A stretch of DNA of 64,000 nucleotides from Conus ventricosus (GCA_018398815.1 CM031607.1:85094042-85158041); one strand, 5' to 3'; positions 12,216 through 23,649 are shown, counted from the stretch's first letter. Numbers and translations are program-made. Notes: generated from the letters alone by a model not told the origin.

Positions 12216-14301
12216 TGTCACCACCGACCCCTGGAGGTCTGCCCTGACAGGATCGGTCTAGATGGGAGTGAAGGGAGTGGACTGACCTCACACGCCCCGC
12301 AAGAGACCACACAAGAAAGATTACAATACAACACCCCATTTATTCACACCAACACACACAGTCCCAAATAAGCATTCCAACACACACAACGTGCACAATC
12401 ACAATCAAGCATTTCAACACACACGACATACACACAATTAAGCATTTCAACACACACGACATATCCATAGTCACAACCAAGCATTTCAATGCACACAACA
12501 TAACCATAATCATAAATGAGCATTTCCGGCACACATTCCTTTCCGTGCTTCATGAGGTTCCCCCACACCCCTGCCTCTCCAAAGCCCACTGGGAGCACCG
12601 TGTCGCATCAAGTGCCCCAAACCGGCTCGGTTCTTGAACGAAGTGTCTTTCAATGCCGACACCATTGACATACACACGCACGCCCAAATTGCCACACACA
12701 GAGCTAACCACACTGGTCACATGGGCTGTATGAAGTCCGAGGACAGTGGGGAACGCATCCCGTGGAACGAGGCGTTGTCGCTGAAGGTCCCAGACAGGGG
12801 TTAGGACCCTCCAGCAAGGTCCACGTGCTCCTCAACCAGTGCGGCCCCAACAGCGCAAGCTTCGGGTGAAGCCCCCAAGAGCAGAGAAAGTGGAAGGAAC
12901 TGAAAGGAAAGAAGAAGGGTACTGGAACCCCGCAGTCAATACGGTCTGACACATGCTGTTAAATCCTAACAGGCACTCGCATGATGGGCGAGGGGAGGTT
13001 TACTGAATACATTAATAGCACCAGCTCAACACAGACCTGAGCATAACACAGTAAACAAACCAAATCAGGAATGTTCGCTAAAGGTCTTCTCACACGAAGC
13101 AGGCAAGAGACTGCATTAAATTAACAGGCTATAAAACGAATATGAATTATCTTCATCCTTCCCTCACTCACGTTCAACATTTTCCTTTCTTAGGAACTGA
13201 ACTAATACAGCAACCATTGCTTTATATCTGCCACCACATTTGCAAATAATAATAATTCAATGGCACAATTATCCCCACATTTTATAGCAACATTTCAAAA
13301 TAACACAAATCTCCAACCACGCATCCAAACGACTAATCATGCGTACGCACGCTCGCGAACATAAAACTCGTTCTCCTTGCACACACAAACAGACGGTGGC
13401 CGAAGAATAAGAGACCGGTGATTGTGACAGGGCGGACGGGCGAGACCAAGCAAGTTCCAACCCTAAATCACCAGGTTCTCCTCCATCCCCACCGACTACC
13501 GCATCACCAGATGCATTGAAAAGAGAAAGAATTTTGGATATAATTTAGAATGGCCAGGTTAAAGATTGAATTAACCAGAAAAAGTGGTCTCAAACAATAT
13601 TTCTTTTATAATTTTGAAAACAAAAGGAAATTGCGCAAAAAAGAAGAATTAGCCGGCTAACAACAACAAAAAAAAACAACAACAAACGAACCACGAAACT
13701 GATGCTTACCAGCTACCCGTGGGTGACCCAGAAGTGGCGGGTCAAGCGACTCTCTGCCCCCTGTCCAGTCGAGAGGACCAGCAGAGCAGATGCGGAAAAA
13801 AGATGACGTTGACGTCCCTCCCCTACAGGCCGACTGTAGGAATGAAGGTACCGACCGTACCTTCGACGAAGTGGTATAGAACCAGAACCGGAGCGGGCGC
13901 TCCCAGGGACATCTTCCGCTCGAGTGAAGAGAAAAACCTGCCTAACCTATGGCGGCCAACATGCCACCCTACGTCACAGTGAGAATACCTCAAGCCTAAG
14001 AGGAATCTTGCACGTACGGCAGGTGAAAAGACAGGTGAGAGGCCGATAGAGACAGCCAGTACAAGAGAAAAAAAAATGCCAGCCACCCGTGAACCTGCAG
14101 GATGAATTGCACGGGCAGTGAAATTAGAGAGAGAGAGAGAGAAAGTAAACCTAACCTGAGCTGAGCTACATTAAGGTGCAACCACACCACAAGCCACATT
14201 AAGGGACGGATACACGACAACAACGACGACAATAAATAAATGAATAATTCCACCACCCTAGATGGGTCAGCCGTCATAGGTCTCGTGACAAACTCGTGAC
14301 A
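12216..14301 (-). mobile_element. Gypsy-1 left LTR (3' LTR of the antisense element)
   Basis: The LTR begins TGTCACC and ends TCGTGACA, the short inverted termini of this family. It is ~98 percent identical by eye, almost without indels, to the 26,430-28,319 piece of the partner LTR. An AATAAA signal on the minus strand (TTTATT near 12,340) lies about 125 bp from the left end, marking R/U5 there. It lacks the 17-bp CAACCAGTGCG-type array seen in the Gypsy-2 LTRs, which separates the two subfamilies. Confidence 0.88.
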
Positions 14302-14313
14302 AACCCCCCTTCT
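14302..14313 (-). other. polypurine tract of Gypsy-1
   Basis: On the minus strand AGAAGGGGGGTT abuts the TGTCACGAG start of the 3' LTR. Position and purine content match the plus-strand primer of LTR retrotransposons. Confidence 0.65.
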
Positions 14314-14640
14314 AAAAGCATCTGTTTCTCTGAGATACAGTGCTCCTTTGAACCTTGACGCATGTGCAAATTCACAACAATGGGACCGAACCCAACCCTC
14401 TGTGATCGACAGAGTACGATAAATCCAATACAAACATTCCACGAATAGAATTACACAGGGAAATACATTATACTACATTTATCAAACAACTAAGCAAACC
14501 TTCCAACAATAAAAGTAGCAATCCAAACCAGTCGTGATTCACTACCGTTAACATCACTGAAGTGAAAACTGTCACTACACCTGATACAGAGACCAAAAGG
14601 GGATATAACCCTGGTTGAGGGGAAGTGTCCCTCTGACTGA
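14314..14640 (-). other. Gypsy-1 3' non-coding region
   Basis: Between the RNase H remnant and the PPT no recognisable domain is found. The open frame at 13,996-14,442 crosses the LTR boundary, so it is not a gene. Confidence 0.5.
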
Positions 14641-14649
14641 TTTCTCCAA

Positions 14650-14832
14650 TGTGCTGACTACGGAGCTCGGCTGAGATAGTCAGCATCCGTATTGCTAGAA
14701 CCCTTGATATGGCGAAAATGACTGCAGTTCCACTGCCTAACCCATGAGTCGACGACTGACTGGCTGGACCCGGTCCAGGCACTGGAGAGGATGATGATCG
14801 CTCTCCAGTACAAACTTCCGGCCGTATTTCTT
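14650..14832 (-). pseudogene. C-terminal RNase H fragment, displaced downstream of integrase
   Basis: In frame with the integrase core upstream, the minus strand reads KYGRKFVLESDHHPLQCL. After a frame change it reads AVELQS...HIKGSSNTDADYLSRAP. These are the third catalytic-aspartate block and the terminal helix and tail of Ty3/Gypsy RNase H. In an intact pol these residues precede the integrase; here they follow it. The first two thirds of RNase H and all of RT are absent. The same junction occurs in Gypsy-2 near 20,795. Confidence 0.75.
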
Positions 14833-15430
14833 CTTGGGCACGGCAGTGCGCGTCCAAATCTGCCGGAGAGCTTCAGCGACAGTAGGGGCATCGATAGTCC
14901 GAAGCGGAACAGCCTCTGGGTATCGAGTCGCATAGTCTACCACTACCAAAATGTAGCAGTGACCGCGATCGGATGGTGGATTGATGGGTCCCACCAGGTC
15001 AACACCAACCTTGCTGAATGGCTCCCTAACCAGTGGCACTAACCCTAGGGGAACACGCCTCAAGCGACCCTTAGGCGTTGTCCGTTGGCAGACATCGCAA
15101 CTGCGGCAGTACTGCCTAACCTGAGAGTTCATCCCGGCCAGAAGAAGTCCTGTCTAACTCGCTCGAGAGTCCGCTTTGAGCCCAATGGCCTGCCATGGGT
15201 GAATCATGGGCCTGCCGGAGAACAGATTCTCTCAAGCTTTGGGGGACGACTAGTTGCTTGGCTACCCGATCTGCCTGAGTGAAAACCCTAAAGAGGATCC
15301 CCTTAGGGAGCTTGAAGCTCACCTTGGCGTGTCGGGCAGACTGAGTGGGACGATCCATCAGTTGTCGCAGGCGTTGGACATCCAAGTCCCTGGCCTGAAG
15401 ACGGTCATGGTACAGGATCGGCCCTGGCCA
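14833..15430 (-). pseudogene. truncated Gypsy integrase: HHCC finger and first part of catalytic core
   Basis: The linker is followed by the zinc-binding region, with histidines in AHDSPMAGH near 15,170-15,200 and cysteines in YCRSCDVC near 15,085-15,108. Then comes the core with VGVDLVGPI, holding the first catalytic Asp, and the second beta strand YILVVVDYATRYPEAVPLR. The domain stops at ...RTAVPKK, just before the block that should hold the second Asp, and fuses in frame to RNase H sequence. It cannot be catalytically complete. Confidence 0.82.
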
Positions 15431-15840
15431 GAACCTCGTCAGAGATCGGCTGTAGAACGGGACGCAATTCCTGCTCCTGTTTCTTGGCTTTGGTGCGCGT
15501 GGTAACTCCCACACACGCCCGTACGGGCAGACCCGTAGACACAGACTGACTGCGTCCATCTGCAAAGGTTTGGTATTCCCTATAAGAAGGAATACAGAGG
15601 TCGCTCCATCGCGATGGCCCATACTTCGCCACAGAAGTAGGGGGTGGAGATAGGAACGAGTACAGAAGGACGGGTGGAGGTAAAACCAGCCTCCAACCCG
15701 CACACATCATAACTAGCGCCCCGCTGAGCCCCAGGGGAAACCAAATCCTTATCCACAAAGAGCATTGATGCTCCCAAATCCCTGATGGAGTCGACCAAGG
15801 AAGAACCAACAACAGAAAGAAACACTGGACACTCTGTACC
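15431..15840 (-). pseudogene. Gypsy-1 protease and post-protease linker
   Basis: The frame at 15,825-15,580 reads VVGSSLVDSIRDLGASMLFVDKDLV (see 15,820-15,740). This is a retropepsin flap-and-loop arrangement in which the catalytic triplet is DLGAS and not DTGAS. It is followed by a GVTTRTKAKKQEQELRP linker, usually found between protease and RT. Next comes the integrase linker, with no RT between them. Confidence 0.65.
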
Positions 15841-17169
15841 ACCAGACGCTGGATGGACCCCACGTTAGCCGAGGCACGAGGACGCTGGGAAGGACTAGCC
15901 CCATGACTACCTGCGGCTTTAGGGCAATCTTTCCTAATGTGGCCCGGGGCGACCACAAAGAAAACACAGTCGGGGTGCTGAGGTTCCCGATGAACTGCCT
16001 GCCTTGTTCGACCCGCTAGCCGTCGTCGGCGCCCTATTGCCACTAAATCCTGCGAGGGTCTTCCTGTCCGTATCTGGGCGATGCCCATAAGCTCTACGGG
16101 CTTCAGCAAACACCTCAGCGGTATGAATCGCAGCCGCAAATCCTGTGGTGCTGTCTCGCCTATACGAATCCTCAACTCTGGGGACACAGTGTTGGTAAGC
16201 TGTTCGATGAGAATCAGATCCTCCAGCTCCAGCTTAGCCAACTGACGCCAGTACCCTAGCGTTTTGCGCAGCCTATCTCCAAACTGCACGAAGGTCTCGT
16301 CGTTAAATTTTTTTCATGGACCTGAACTTCCTCCTGTACGTCTCTGGGGTAAGGAGGAAACGCTTACGCAGAGCCAACTGCATGTCTGCATAAGACGCGC
16401 CTTCATTTAGAGTAAGCACACACTCCTTGCAGCACCGATAATCCAGAAAAGGTGCATGGCCTTTTGTTCCTCAGACAATTGGTATGAACTAGCTACCTTG
16501 TCAAAATGCTCTAAGAACATATCAATGTCCTCACTAGGTCTGAACTCTGGAAGCTTTAATTTTGGGCCTCGAACTCTATCACTTGCCTGTTGATTAACCC
16601 CTCTGATTACAGATGCGGAGTCGTCCGCAATTAGGGGTCCATCTCTCCGACGCAAGCTTCCTGTCTGGCATCTCCTCTCTACGCAGAGCCGTCCATCCGA
16701 TCTTAGCTCTTCCCTACGGAGGGCCTCATCCTCTCGTCGCTCTGTCGCTCCATAAACCATCAGGACGGAAGCGAATGTCCTGGGCAGGTTCACACTCCTG
16801 ACAACGGAGATGAACCCGTTTGACCCGGCCCCCTTGGGTCTCGACTTCCCAATGGGGAAAGTCTCCTCGGGACATACCCCTTAACGAGGGAAGCATGGAG
16901 AAGAGAAGGGTTTCGTTCTGTGACTCAACAGAAGCCCCATTGCTTAACCATACCCTGACTCTTCCGAGCGGAAGTGCCAGTAGGGGTCTCAGCCAGAAAG
17001 ATCCCCTAGCGAAGAAGTAGTGAATGTCACGCAGGCTATCGGCTACAGCAACTGGAATAGGTAGAAAGTCCCTGTTGTCAAAGTACTGGTACAAATAGTA
17101 GGGACTACATCTAAGAACCTTTCTTCTTCGACGCACGCTCGCCATACCCCCTGCACCGGACGTTGCCAT
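15841..17169 (-). pseudogene. gag: Gypsy-1 gag (coiled coil, capsid, CCHC knuckle), frameshifted
   Basis: The likely start is the ATG at 17,167-17,169 (MATSGAGGMASVRRRRK). A basic N-terminal region of ~145 residues is followed by an EALRREEL-type charged coiled coil (16,740-16,640). The capsid begins KLKLPEFRPSEDIDMFLEHFDK (16,570-16,505) and continues through FGDRLRKTLGYWRQLAKLELEDL (16,285-16,215). A zinc-knuckle region (15,965-15,918) has Cys, GHIRKDC and extra bases that disturb the CX2C part. Frame changes occur near 16,750, 16,430, 16,300 and 15,960. Comparison with Gypsy-2 suggests some are consensus errors. Confidence 0.7.
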
Positions 17170-17239
17170 GACAACTATATCCAACGGTTTCTCAAATAAG
17201 GGGAAAGACAAATTCCACTTGAAAAACAGATACCGCACA

Positions 17240-17505
17240 TATGTTACGGCTGCTCCCACTCTGGCAACACCGCGCTCCACAACACGAGTCAACAGTGCGG
17301 TGGGGCTCACCGACAATAAGGAGAAAATGTCAACAGCTCTCCCACTCTGGCAACACCGCGCTCCAACACACGAGCAAAGTGCGGTGGGGCTCACCGACAA
17401 TAAGGAGGAAATGTCAAGGAAGGCTGCTTCCCACACTGGCAACACCGCGCTCCACAACAACGAGCAACAGTGGCGGTGGGGCTCACCGACAAAACAAACA
17501 ATGAC
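17240..17505 (-). repeat. three ~84-bp tandem repeats in the Gypsy-1 5' untranslated leader
   Basis: Each copy contains CTGGCAACACCGCGCTCCA followed by GTGCGGTGGGGCTCACCGAC. The copies start near 17,250, 17,334 and 17,419. They lie between the PBS and the gag start. Gypsy-2 has two copies at the same place (23,655-23,805), so the array is a family trait with variable copy number. Confidence 0.8.
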
Positions 17506-17509
17506 AGAC

Positions 17510-17904
17510 GGAATCCGGAGAAAGAGAAAAAAAAAAAAAAATGACACAACGTCCCGATACAACCACCTGTACTCATGACCCGTAAAGAAAAACTGTTAAA
17601 CTACAAAACAGGAATGCAGACTGAGTGGCAACAGGACGGCAAGACTTAACGGCCGTATCTCTCGTGAGGCAACCCAGCCGGATAGAGGAGTCTTGGACGC
17701 GGTCGATTCCCCCTTCGTCTCAACATCGATCCCCCACAGTCACACAGATGTTCTTTCAGGCCCCGAAAGACTCCCTTCACGCTAGAGTCACCCAGCCAAA
17801 CCACTCCACAAACAAACACGGGACAACCTGACCAAACGTATACAAAAACAGACAGGACTGGACAGGTACTCCGCGAAACGAGAGAGACAGTCAGAGCCCT
17901 TCAC
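17510..17904 (-). other. Gypsy-1 leader between PBS and tandem repeats
   Basis: It is non-coding and contains an A run at 17,527-17,540. A matching stretch lies at 23,830-24,209 in Gypsy-2. No separate gene is seen. Confidence 0.55.
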
Positions 17905-17924
17905 ATCCCGGACGCTAGCCCCCA
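17905..17924 (-). other. primer binding site, tRNA-Pro type (Gypsy-1)
   Basis: On the minus strand, four bases after the LTR end, the sequence is TGGGGGCTAGCGTCCGGGAT. It differs by one inserted/changed stretch from the well-known tRNA-Pro PBS TGGGGGCTCGTCCGGGAT. Position and sequence together identify the minus-strand primer. Confidence 0.8.
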
Positions 17925-17928
17925 CAAA

Positions 17929-18038
17929 TGCACGACCAATCCCTGGAGGTCTGCCCTGACAGGATCGGTCTAGATGGGAGTGAAGGAGTGACTGACATCA
18001 CAAGCCCCCGCAAGAACCACACAAGAAAGATTACAATA
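17929..18038 (-). mobile_element. Gypsy-1 right LTR, piece 1 (interrupted by Gypsy-2)
   Basis: TG-CACGACCAATCCCTGG... is the LTR start, with two bases missing against the family end TGTCACGACC. It runs 110 bp to GATTACAATA, where Gypsy-2 begins. The next LTR base continues at 26,430 after Gypsy-2. Confidence 0.8.
18034..18038. other. target-site duplication CAATA, left copy (Gypsy-2)
   Basis: CAATA precedes TGTCACGACC at 18,039 and recurs at 26,425-26,429 directly after TCGTGACA. The uninterrupted site in LTR 12,216-14,301 reads GATTACAATACAACACC near 12,322. Confidence 0.85.
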
Positions 18039-20247
18039 TGTCACGACCGGACCCCTGAGGTCTGCCCTGACAGGATCAGTTTTAGATGGAGTGAAGGAAG
18101 TGACTTGACCTCACACCCTCGCAAGAGCCCACACAAAAAAATTACGATACAACACCCATTTTTTTCACATCGACACACACAATCGCAAATAAAATATTTC
18201 AACACACGCACAATGCAACAAATCACTAATCAAGCATCCCAACACAACACAACATGCACAATCACAATCAAGCCATTCCAACACACTCAACATGCACACA
18301 CACACAACATCACAATCACAATCAAGCATGTTCACACTATACGACATATACACATAAATAACATGTATAAATAACATTTCCAGCACCAGCCCTTCCACAT
18401 TCATGTAGTCCCCCACTCCCTTGCCTCCCCGAAGTCTACTGGAGCACCCTGTCGCACTAGGTGCCCCAAACCGGGTCGGTTCTCGAAGAGATTCAAGCCG
18501 ACAACCTTGACACACACTACAGACGGTGGAGAGTGCTTCCCGGGGGGGGGGGGGGGGGGAAGAAACGTGGCGTTTTGCTGAGTCCTGGACTGGGGACAGG
18601 ACCGGCCCAGTCAAGTCCCCGGCTTTTCCACCAGTACTGGCCTCAACCAGTGCGTGGTCCCAACCAGTGCGTGAACACCAACCAGTGTGCGGTACAACCA
18701 TGGCGCGGTCCCAACCAGGCGTGGCACCAACCAACGCGCGGGCACCAACCAGTGCGCGGTCCCAACCATGCGTGGCACCACCAGTGCGTGGCGCCCAACC
18801 AGTGCGTGGCACCATCCAGTCCAAGCTCCGGGTGGAGCCCCCTGAGGAGGGAAAAAGTAACAGCAAGGAAAGAAAGAGAGGAGGGAAGGGCACTGGAACC
18901 CCGCAGTCAGTACAGTCTGACCCATGCTGTTATAAGCCTAACACCACTCGCATCTGGGGCGAGGGGAGGTCCTACTAAATACACCAAAACACCCCAGCCA
19001 ACACAGACCTAAGCATACACAAACAAACCAATCAAATCAGGAATGTTCGTTAAAGTCCTTCTCACACTAAGCAGGTAATGAGACTGCAATAAATTAACAG
19101 CTATAAATCAAATATAATATCTCATCTCTTCCTCCACTCACGTTTAAACATTTCCTTTCTAAGAACTGACAATCGCTTTACATCTGCACCACATTTGCCA
19201 AAATAATAATTCAATGCACAATTATCCCCACATTTTATATCAGAATTTCAATGCACAAACAAATCTCCAACCACACCATCTAAACGACTAGTCATTGCGT
19301 ACGCACGCTCGCGAACATAAAACTCGTTCCCTTGCACACACAAACAGACAGTGGCCGAAGAATAAAGAGTCCGGGCGAATGTGACAGGGGCGGACGAGCG
19401 AGACCATGCAATACCCACCCTGAATCACCAGGTCCTCCCATCCCCACCGACTACCGCATCACCAGATGCATAAACAGGAGAACAATTTTGGATAAATTTA
19501 GAATGGCCAGGTAAAGATTGAATTAACCAAGAGAAAAGGTTCTCAAACAATATTTCTTTACAATTTTGAAAAACAAAAAGAAAGATTGCGCAAAAGAGAA
19601 GAATAAGCCGGCTAACAACAAAAACACCAAAACAAACACACCCACGAAACTGATGTTTACTCAGCTACCCGGGGTGACCCCAGAAGAGGCGGGTCAAACG
19701 ACTCTCTCAGCCCTCTGTCCAGTCCGAGAGACAGCAGCGCAGATGCGGAAAAAAGATGAAGTGATGTCTCTCCCCTACAGGCGACGGTAGGGATGAATGT
19801 ACCGACCGACCTTCGACGACGTGTTGGAGAACCCAAAAACAAGCAGCGCTCTCAAGAATCTTCCGCTCGAGTGAAGAGAAAACCCCCTGCCTAAGCGATG
19901 GCGGCCAACAATGCCACGCTACGTCACAGTGAGGAACCCTCAAGCCTAAGAGGAATCTTGCACGTCGGCAGGTGAAAAGACAGGTGAGAGGCCGATAGAT
20001 AGCAGGTTCGAGAGAAAGGTACCAGCCACCCCGTGAACCAGCAGGATGAATTGCACGTGCAGTGGAATTAGAGCGAGAGAGAGAGAGAAAGCAAACCTAA
20101 CTGAGCTGAACTACACCAAGGTGCAACCGCACCACAAGCCACACGCAAGGGACGGACACCGACGACAACAACGATAATAAACAAATGAACATTCCCCACC
20201 AACCTAATAGGGTCAATCGTCGTAGGCCTCGTGACACACTCGTGACA
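18039..20247 (-). mobile_element. Gypsy-2 left LTR
   Basis: It runs from TGTCACGACC to CTCGTGACA. It aligns end to end with 24,233-26,424 but with dozens of single-base gaps. It includes an 18-base G run at 18,542-18,559 and a 17-bp array at about 18,640-18,825. Confidence 0.85.
18640..18825. repeat. 17-bp tandem array inside the Gypsy-2 left LTR
   Basis: About ten degenerate copies of GGCACCAACCAGTGCGT are present. The matching array in the other LTR is at 24,833-25,000. The open frames across it are repeat translations. Confidence 0.85.
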
Positions 20248-20640
20248 AACCCGCGCCTTCGAAAAGGCATCTGTGTTCTCTGAGATACAGTGCTCCTTTT
20301 GAACCTGACGCATTGCAAATTCACAAACAATGGGACCGAACCCAACCCTCTGTGATGCAACAGAGTAAGATAATCTCCAATACAAGACATTCACCGATAG
20401 AAACTCACAGGAAATACATAATACTACATTTATCAAACCTACTAAGACAAACTTCCAACAATAAAGTAACAATCCGAACCAATTGGTGATTCACTAACGT
20501 TAACATCACTGAAATTGAAAACTGTCACTACCACCTATATCAGAAACAAAAAGTGGATAGAACCTGTTGAGGGGAAGTGTCCCTCCTGACTGATTTTCCA
20601 ATGTGCTGACTACGGAGCCTCGCTAAGAATAGTCAGCATC
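20248..20640 (-). other. Gypsy-2 3' non-coding region and probable PPT
   Basis: It corresponds to 14,302-14,650 of Gypsy-1, with no coding domain. The purine tract next to the LTR is less pure here (minus GAAGGCGCGGGTT). Confidence 0.5.
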
Positions 20641-20644
20641 CGTA

Positions 20645-21430
20645 TTACTGGATACACTGTGATATACGGAAAGTGAACGCAGACTCTGCAGTTCCACAGC
20701 CTAACTCAAGAGTCGACGACTGACCTGGCTGATCCGTCCAGGCACTGGAGAGGATGATGATCGCTCTCCAGTACACACTTTTCCGGCCGTACTTCTCTTG
20801 GGCACGCCTGTGCGCGTCTCCCCCCCCCAAATCTGCCGAGAGCTTCAGCAAGAGTAGGGGTATCGTAGTCCTAAGCGGGGCAGCCTCTGGCATCGAGTTC
20901 GCATAGTCTACCGCTACTGAAATTAGCGGTGACCGCGATTGGATGGTGGATTAATGGGTCCCCACCAAGGTCACCCCCAACCTTGCTGAATGGCTCCCCA
21001 ACCCGTGGCACAGACCCAAGGGGAACACCTTCAAGGCGACCCCTAGGCGTGTCCGTGGCAGACAATGCAACTGCGGCAGTACTGCCAAACCTGTGAGTTC
21101 AATCCCTGCCAATAAGAAGTCTTGTCTTTACTCCGCTCGAGAGTCCGCTTTGAGCCCATAATGACCTGCCATAGGTGGAATCATGGGCCTGCGGAGAACA
21201 GAATACTCTCAAGCTTTGGGGAACAACTCTTTTGCTTGGCATACCCGATCTGCCGAGTGAAAACCCTAAAGAGGATCCCCTTGGGAGCTTGAAGCTCACC
21301 TTGGCGTGTCCGGGCAGACTGAAAGCGGGACGATCACCAGTTGGTCGCAGGCGTTGGACATCCAAGTCCCTGGGCCTGAAGACGACCAAGGTAGCAGGAT
21401 CAGCAGCCCTAGCCAAAGAAACCTCGTCAT
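20645..21430 (-). pseudogene. Gypsy-2 integrase fragment followed by displaced RNase H fragment
   Basis: Minus-strand pieces match Gypsy-1: VVPQSLR and QAHDS (zinc finger, near 21,240-21,190), EPFSKVGGDL (core, near 20,985), then AQEKYGRK (near 20,795) leading into RNase H remnants. The KYGRK junction is the same as in Gypsy-1, so the rearrangement predates both insertions. Frameshifts are very frequent. Confidence 0.65.
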
Positions 21431-21830
21431 AGATCGCTGAGAACGGGACGCAATTCCTGTTCCTGCTTCTTAGCTTTGCGCGTGTGGTAACTCCCACACA
21501 ACGCCGGTATACGGGCAGATCCGTAACACGGACTGACTGCGTCCGTCCGCAAAGGTGACAGTACCTTTCCCTATGAGAATGGAATACATAGTCGCTCCAA
21601 CCGCGATGGCCCATACTTTTCGCCACAGAAGTAGGGGGTGAGATAGGACGAGTACAGAAGGACGGGTGGAGGTAAAAACCAGCCTCCAACCCGCACTCAT
21701 CACAAACTGGCGCCCCCGCCGAGCCCCAGGGGAAAACCCACATTCTTAACCACAAAAGAATCGTTATGGCTGTCCCGAATCCTGAATGGTGTCGAACCAA
21801 GGAGGAAAAAACCCCCTAAACAACATAGAT
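21431..21830 (-). pseudogene. Gypsy-2 protease and linker remnant
   Basis: It is colinear with 15,431-15,840 of Gypsy-1. The GVTTRAK linker is visible near 21,490, and the RIRD segment of the active-site loop near 21,780 is frameshifted. Confidence 0.5.
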
Positions 21831-23371
21831 GAAACAATGGGGCACCTCCTACCACAAGAAGCTGGGATGGAACCCCCTTAGCCGAGGCACGAGGACGCTG
21901 GAAAGAAACTACCCCCATGACTACCAGCAGCTTAGAACAATCTTTCCTAATGTGGCCGGACGACCACAAAAGGAAACACAGTCGGTGCTGAGGTCCCCGA
22001 TGAACTCGTGCCTGCCTTGTTCGACCCGCGAGCCGTCGTCGGCGCCTTATTGCCACTAGGAGGTCCCCGTGAGGTCTTCCTGTCCGTATCTGGGCGATGC
22101 CCAAAGCCCAACGGGCTTCAGCCAAACACCTCAGCGGTTATGAATCGCAGCCGCGAAATCCTGGAGTGCTGTCTTGCCTATACGGATCCTCAACTCCTGG
22201 TGACACCAGTGATGGTCAGCTGTTTCAATGAGAATCAGATCCACCAGCTCCAGCTAGCTAACTGACGCCAGTACCACTAGTAGCGATTTACGCAGCCTAT
22301 CTCCAAACTGCACGAAAGGGTCTCCTCGTTATTCTTTTTCATGGACCTAAACTTCCTCCTGTAACGCACTGGAGTAATGTGGAAACGCATACGCAAGCCA
22401 ACGCATGACTGCATAAGACGCGTGCCTCCCTTTAGAGTGAGCACACACTCCCTTGCAGTACCTACAATTCCAGAAAAAGGTGCATGGCCTTTTGTTCTCA
22501 GACAATTGAGTATGAACTAGTCCTACTTTGTCAAAAGTGCTCTAAGAACATATCAATGTCCTTACTGAGTCAGAACCTCTGGAAGCTTTAACTATGGCCT
22601 CTAACTGCGAATCACTTGGCTGTGCCGCGTCGACCCCCGGTGTGACGAGGTTACCGAGGCATGTGCCGGGACGAGCACACGCGGTGCGGTAGAAGCACTG
22701 TCGGCGGTGTTCAATGCTCTCTCTCCGCGTAGCGGCGGTTTTGAAGGTTTGAAGACCCAGGTATGGCAAGAGGGGGGGACTGAGGTTCCTCGTCGCTAGC
22801 GTTAACAGGTCTATGTTGGCGAAGGCTGCTGCTGTTCCTTACGCAGTGCTTCCTGTCTGCAGCCTCTTCTCTGCGTCAGCCTAGCCCTTCCCTACACAGA
22901 ATAGCCTCTCCTACGCAGAATTTCCTGTCTTCAGTCTCCTCTCTGCGCAGACCTCATCCTATCTTAGCTCCATCCCGACGGAGCGTTGCCCCTCTCCCTA
23001 CGAAGGGCTTCCTGCCTAGCAGCCTCCTCACTACCGTGTTGCTCTTCCCTACGAAGGGCTTCCTGCCCTAGCACCTCTTCACTACGCGCCGCTCCAGAAA
23101 CATATTAGGACGGAGCATTTCCCAGGGCAGGATTCCGCCACTCCCGACACGAGGATGACCCTTTGACCCTCCCTTGGTCTCGACTTTCCCAGAGGAAAGT
23201 CCCCCGGGCATACTCCTTACGAGGGGAAGCATGAGAGGAGAAGGTTTCGGTCTCTGCGACCCAACAGAAGCCCAAGTGCTTCGCTATACTTTGACGCTTC
23301 GAGCAGAAGTGCCAGTCGGGTCTCACAGAAGATCCCCCAGCATGAGCAATACGAGAAAGTACTCGCGGGAC

Positions 23372-23403
<32 letters not shown>

Positions 23404-23546
23404 CAGCTACAGCACTGAGGAATAAGTATAAGTCCTGTAGTCCCGCAGTACTGGTACTAAAGTAGGTGGGGGGGGGGGGACCACCTCCTGAAGACCTTCT
23501 TCTTTGACGCAACCTTCGCCATAACCACCAACTCCGACATTGCCAT
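21831..23546 (-). pseudogene. gag: Gypsy-2 gag, frameshifted, with expanded coiled-coil repeats
   Basis: The start codon complement is at 23,544-23,546, matching the Gypsy-1 gag start. A zinc-knuckle GHIRKDC lies near 21,945-21,965. Between about 22,620 and 23,090 there is material absent from Gypsy-1, made of repeated CTTCCCTACGAAGGGCTTCC-type units. On the minus strand these encode EALRREE-type coiled-coil heptads, so the gag coiled coil has been expanded here. A 32-base A run sits at 23,371-23,400. Confidence 0.6.
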
Positions 23547-23649
23547 GACAAAACATATCCACGTTTCTCAAATACAGGGGAAAGACAATTCCACTAGAAA
23601 AAATACAAATATTTTAGGGATGTGTGTGTGGTGTGTTGCGGATGTGTTA

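Noticed and set aside
14314..14442. Minus-strand frame 13,996-14,442 as a possible env-like gene
   Set aside because: It crosses the LTR boundary and its hydrophobic part is LTR sequence. No signal peptide or envelope features are supportable.
18165..18893. 242-codon minus-strand frame with repeated HALVGATHWL-like units
   Set aside because: It lies entirely in the Gypsy-2 LTR and is produced by the 17-bp array; the homologous LTR gives a different frame structure.
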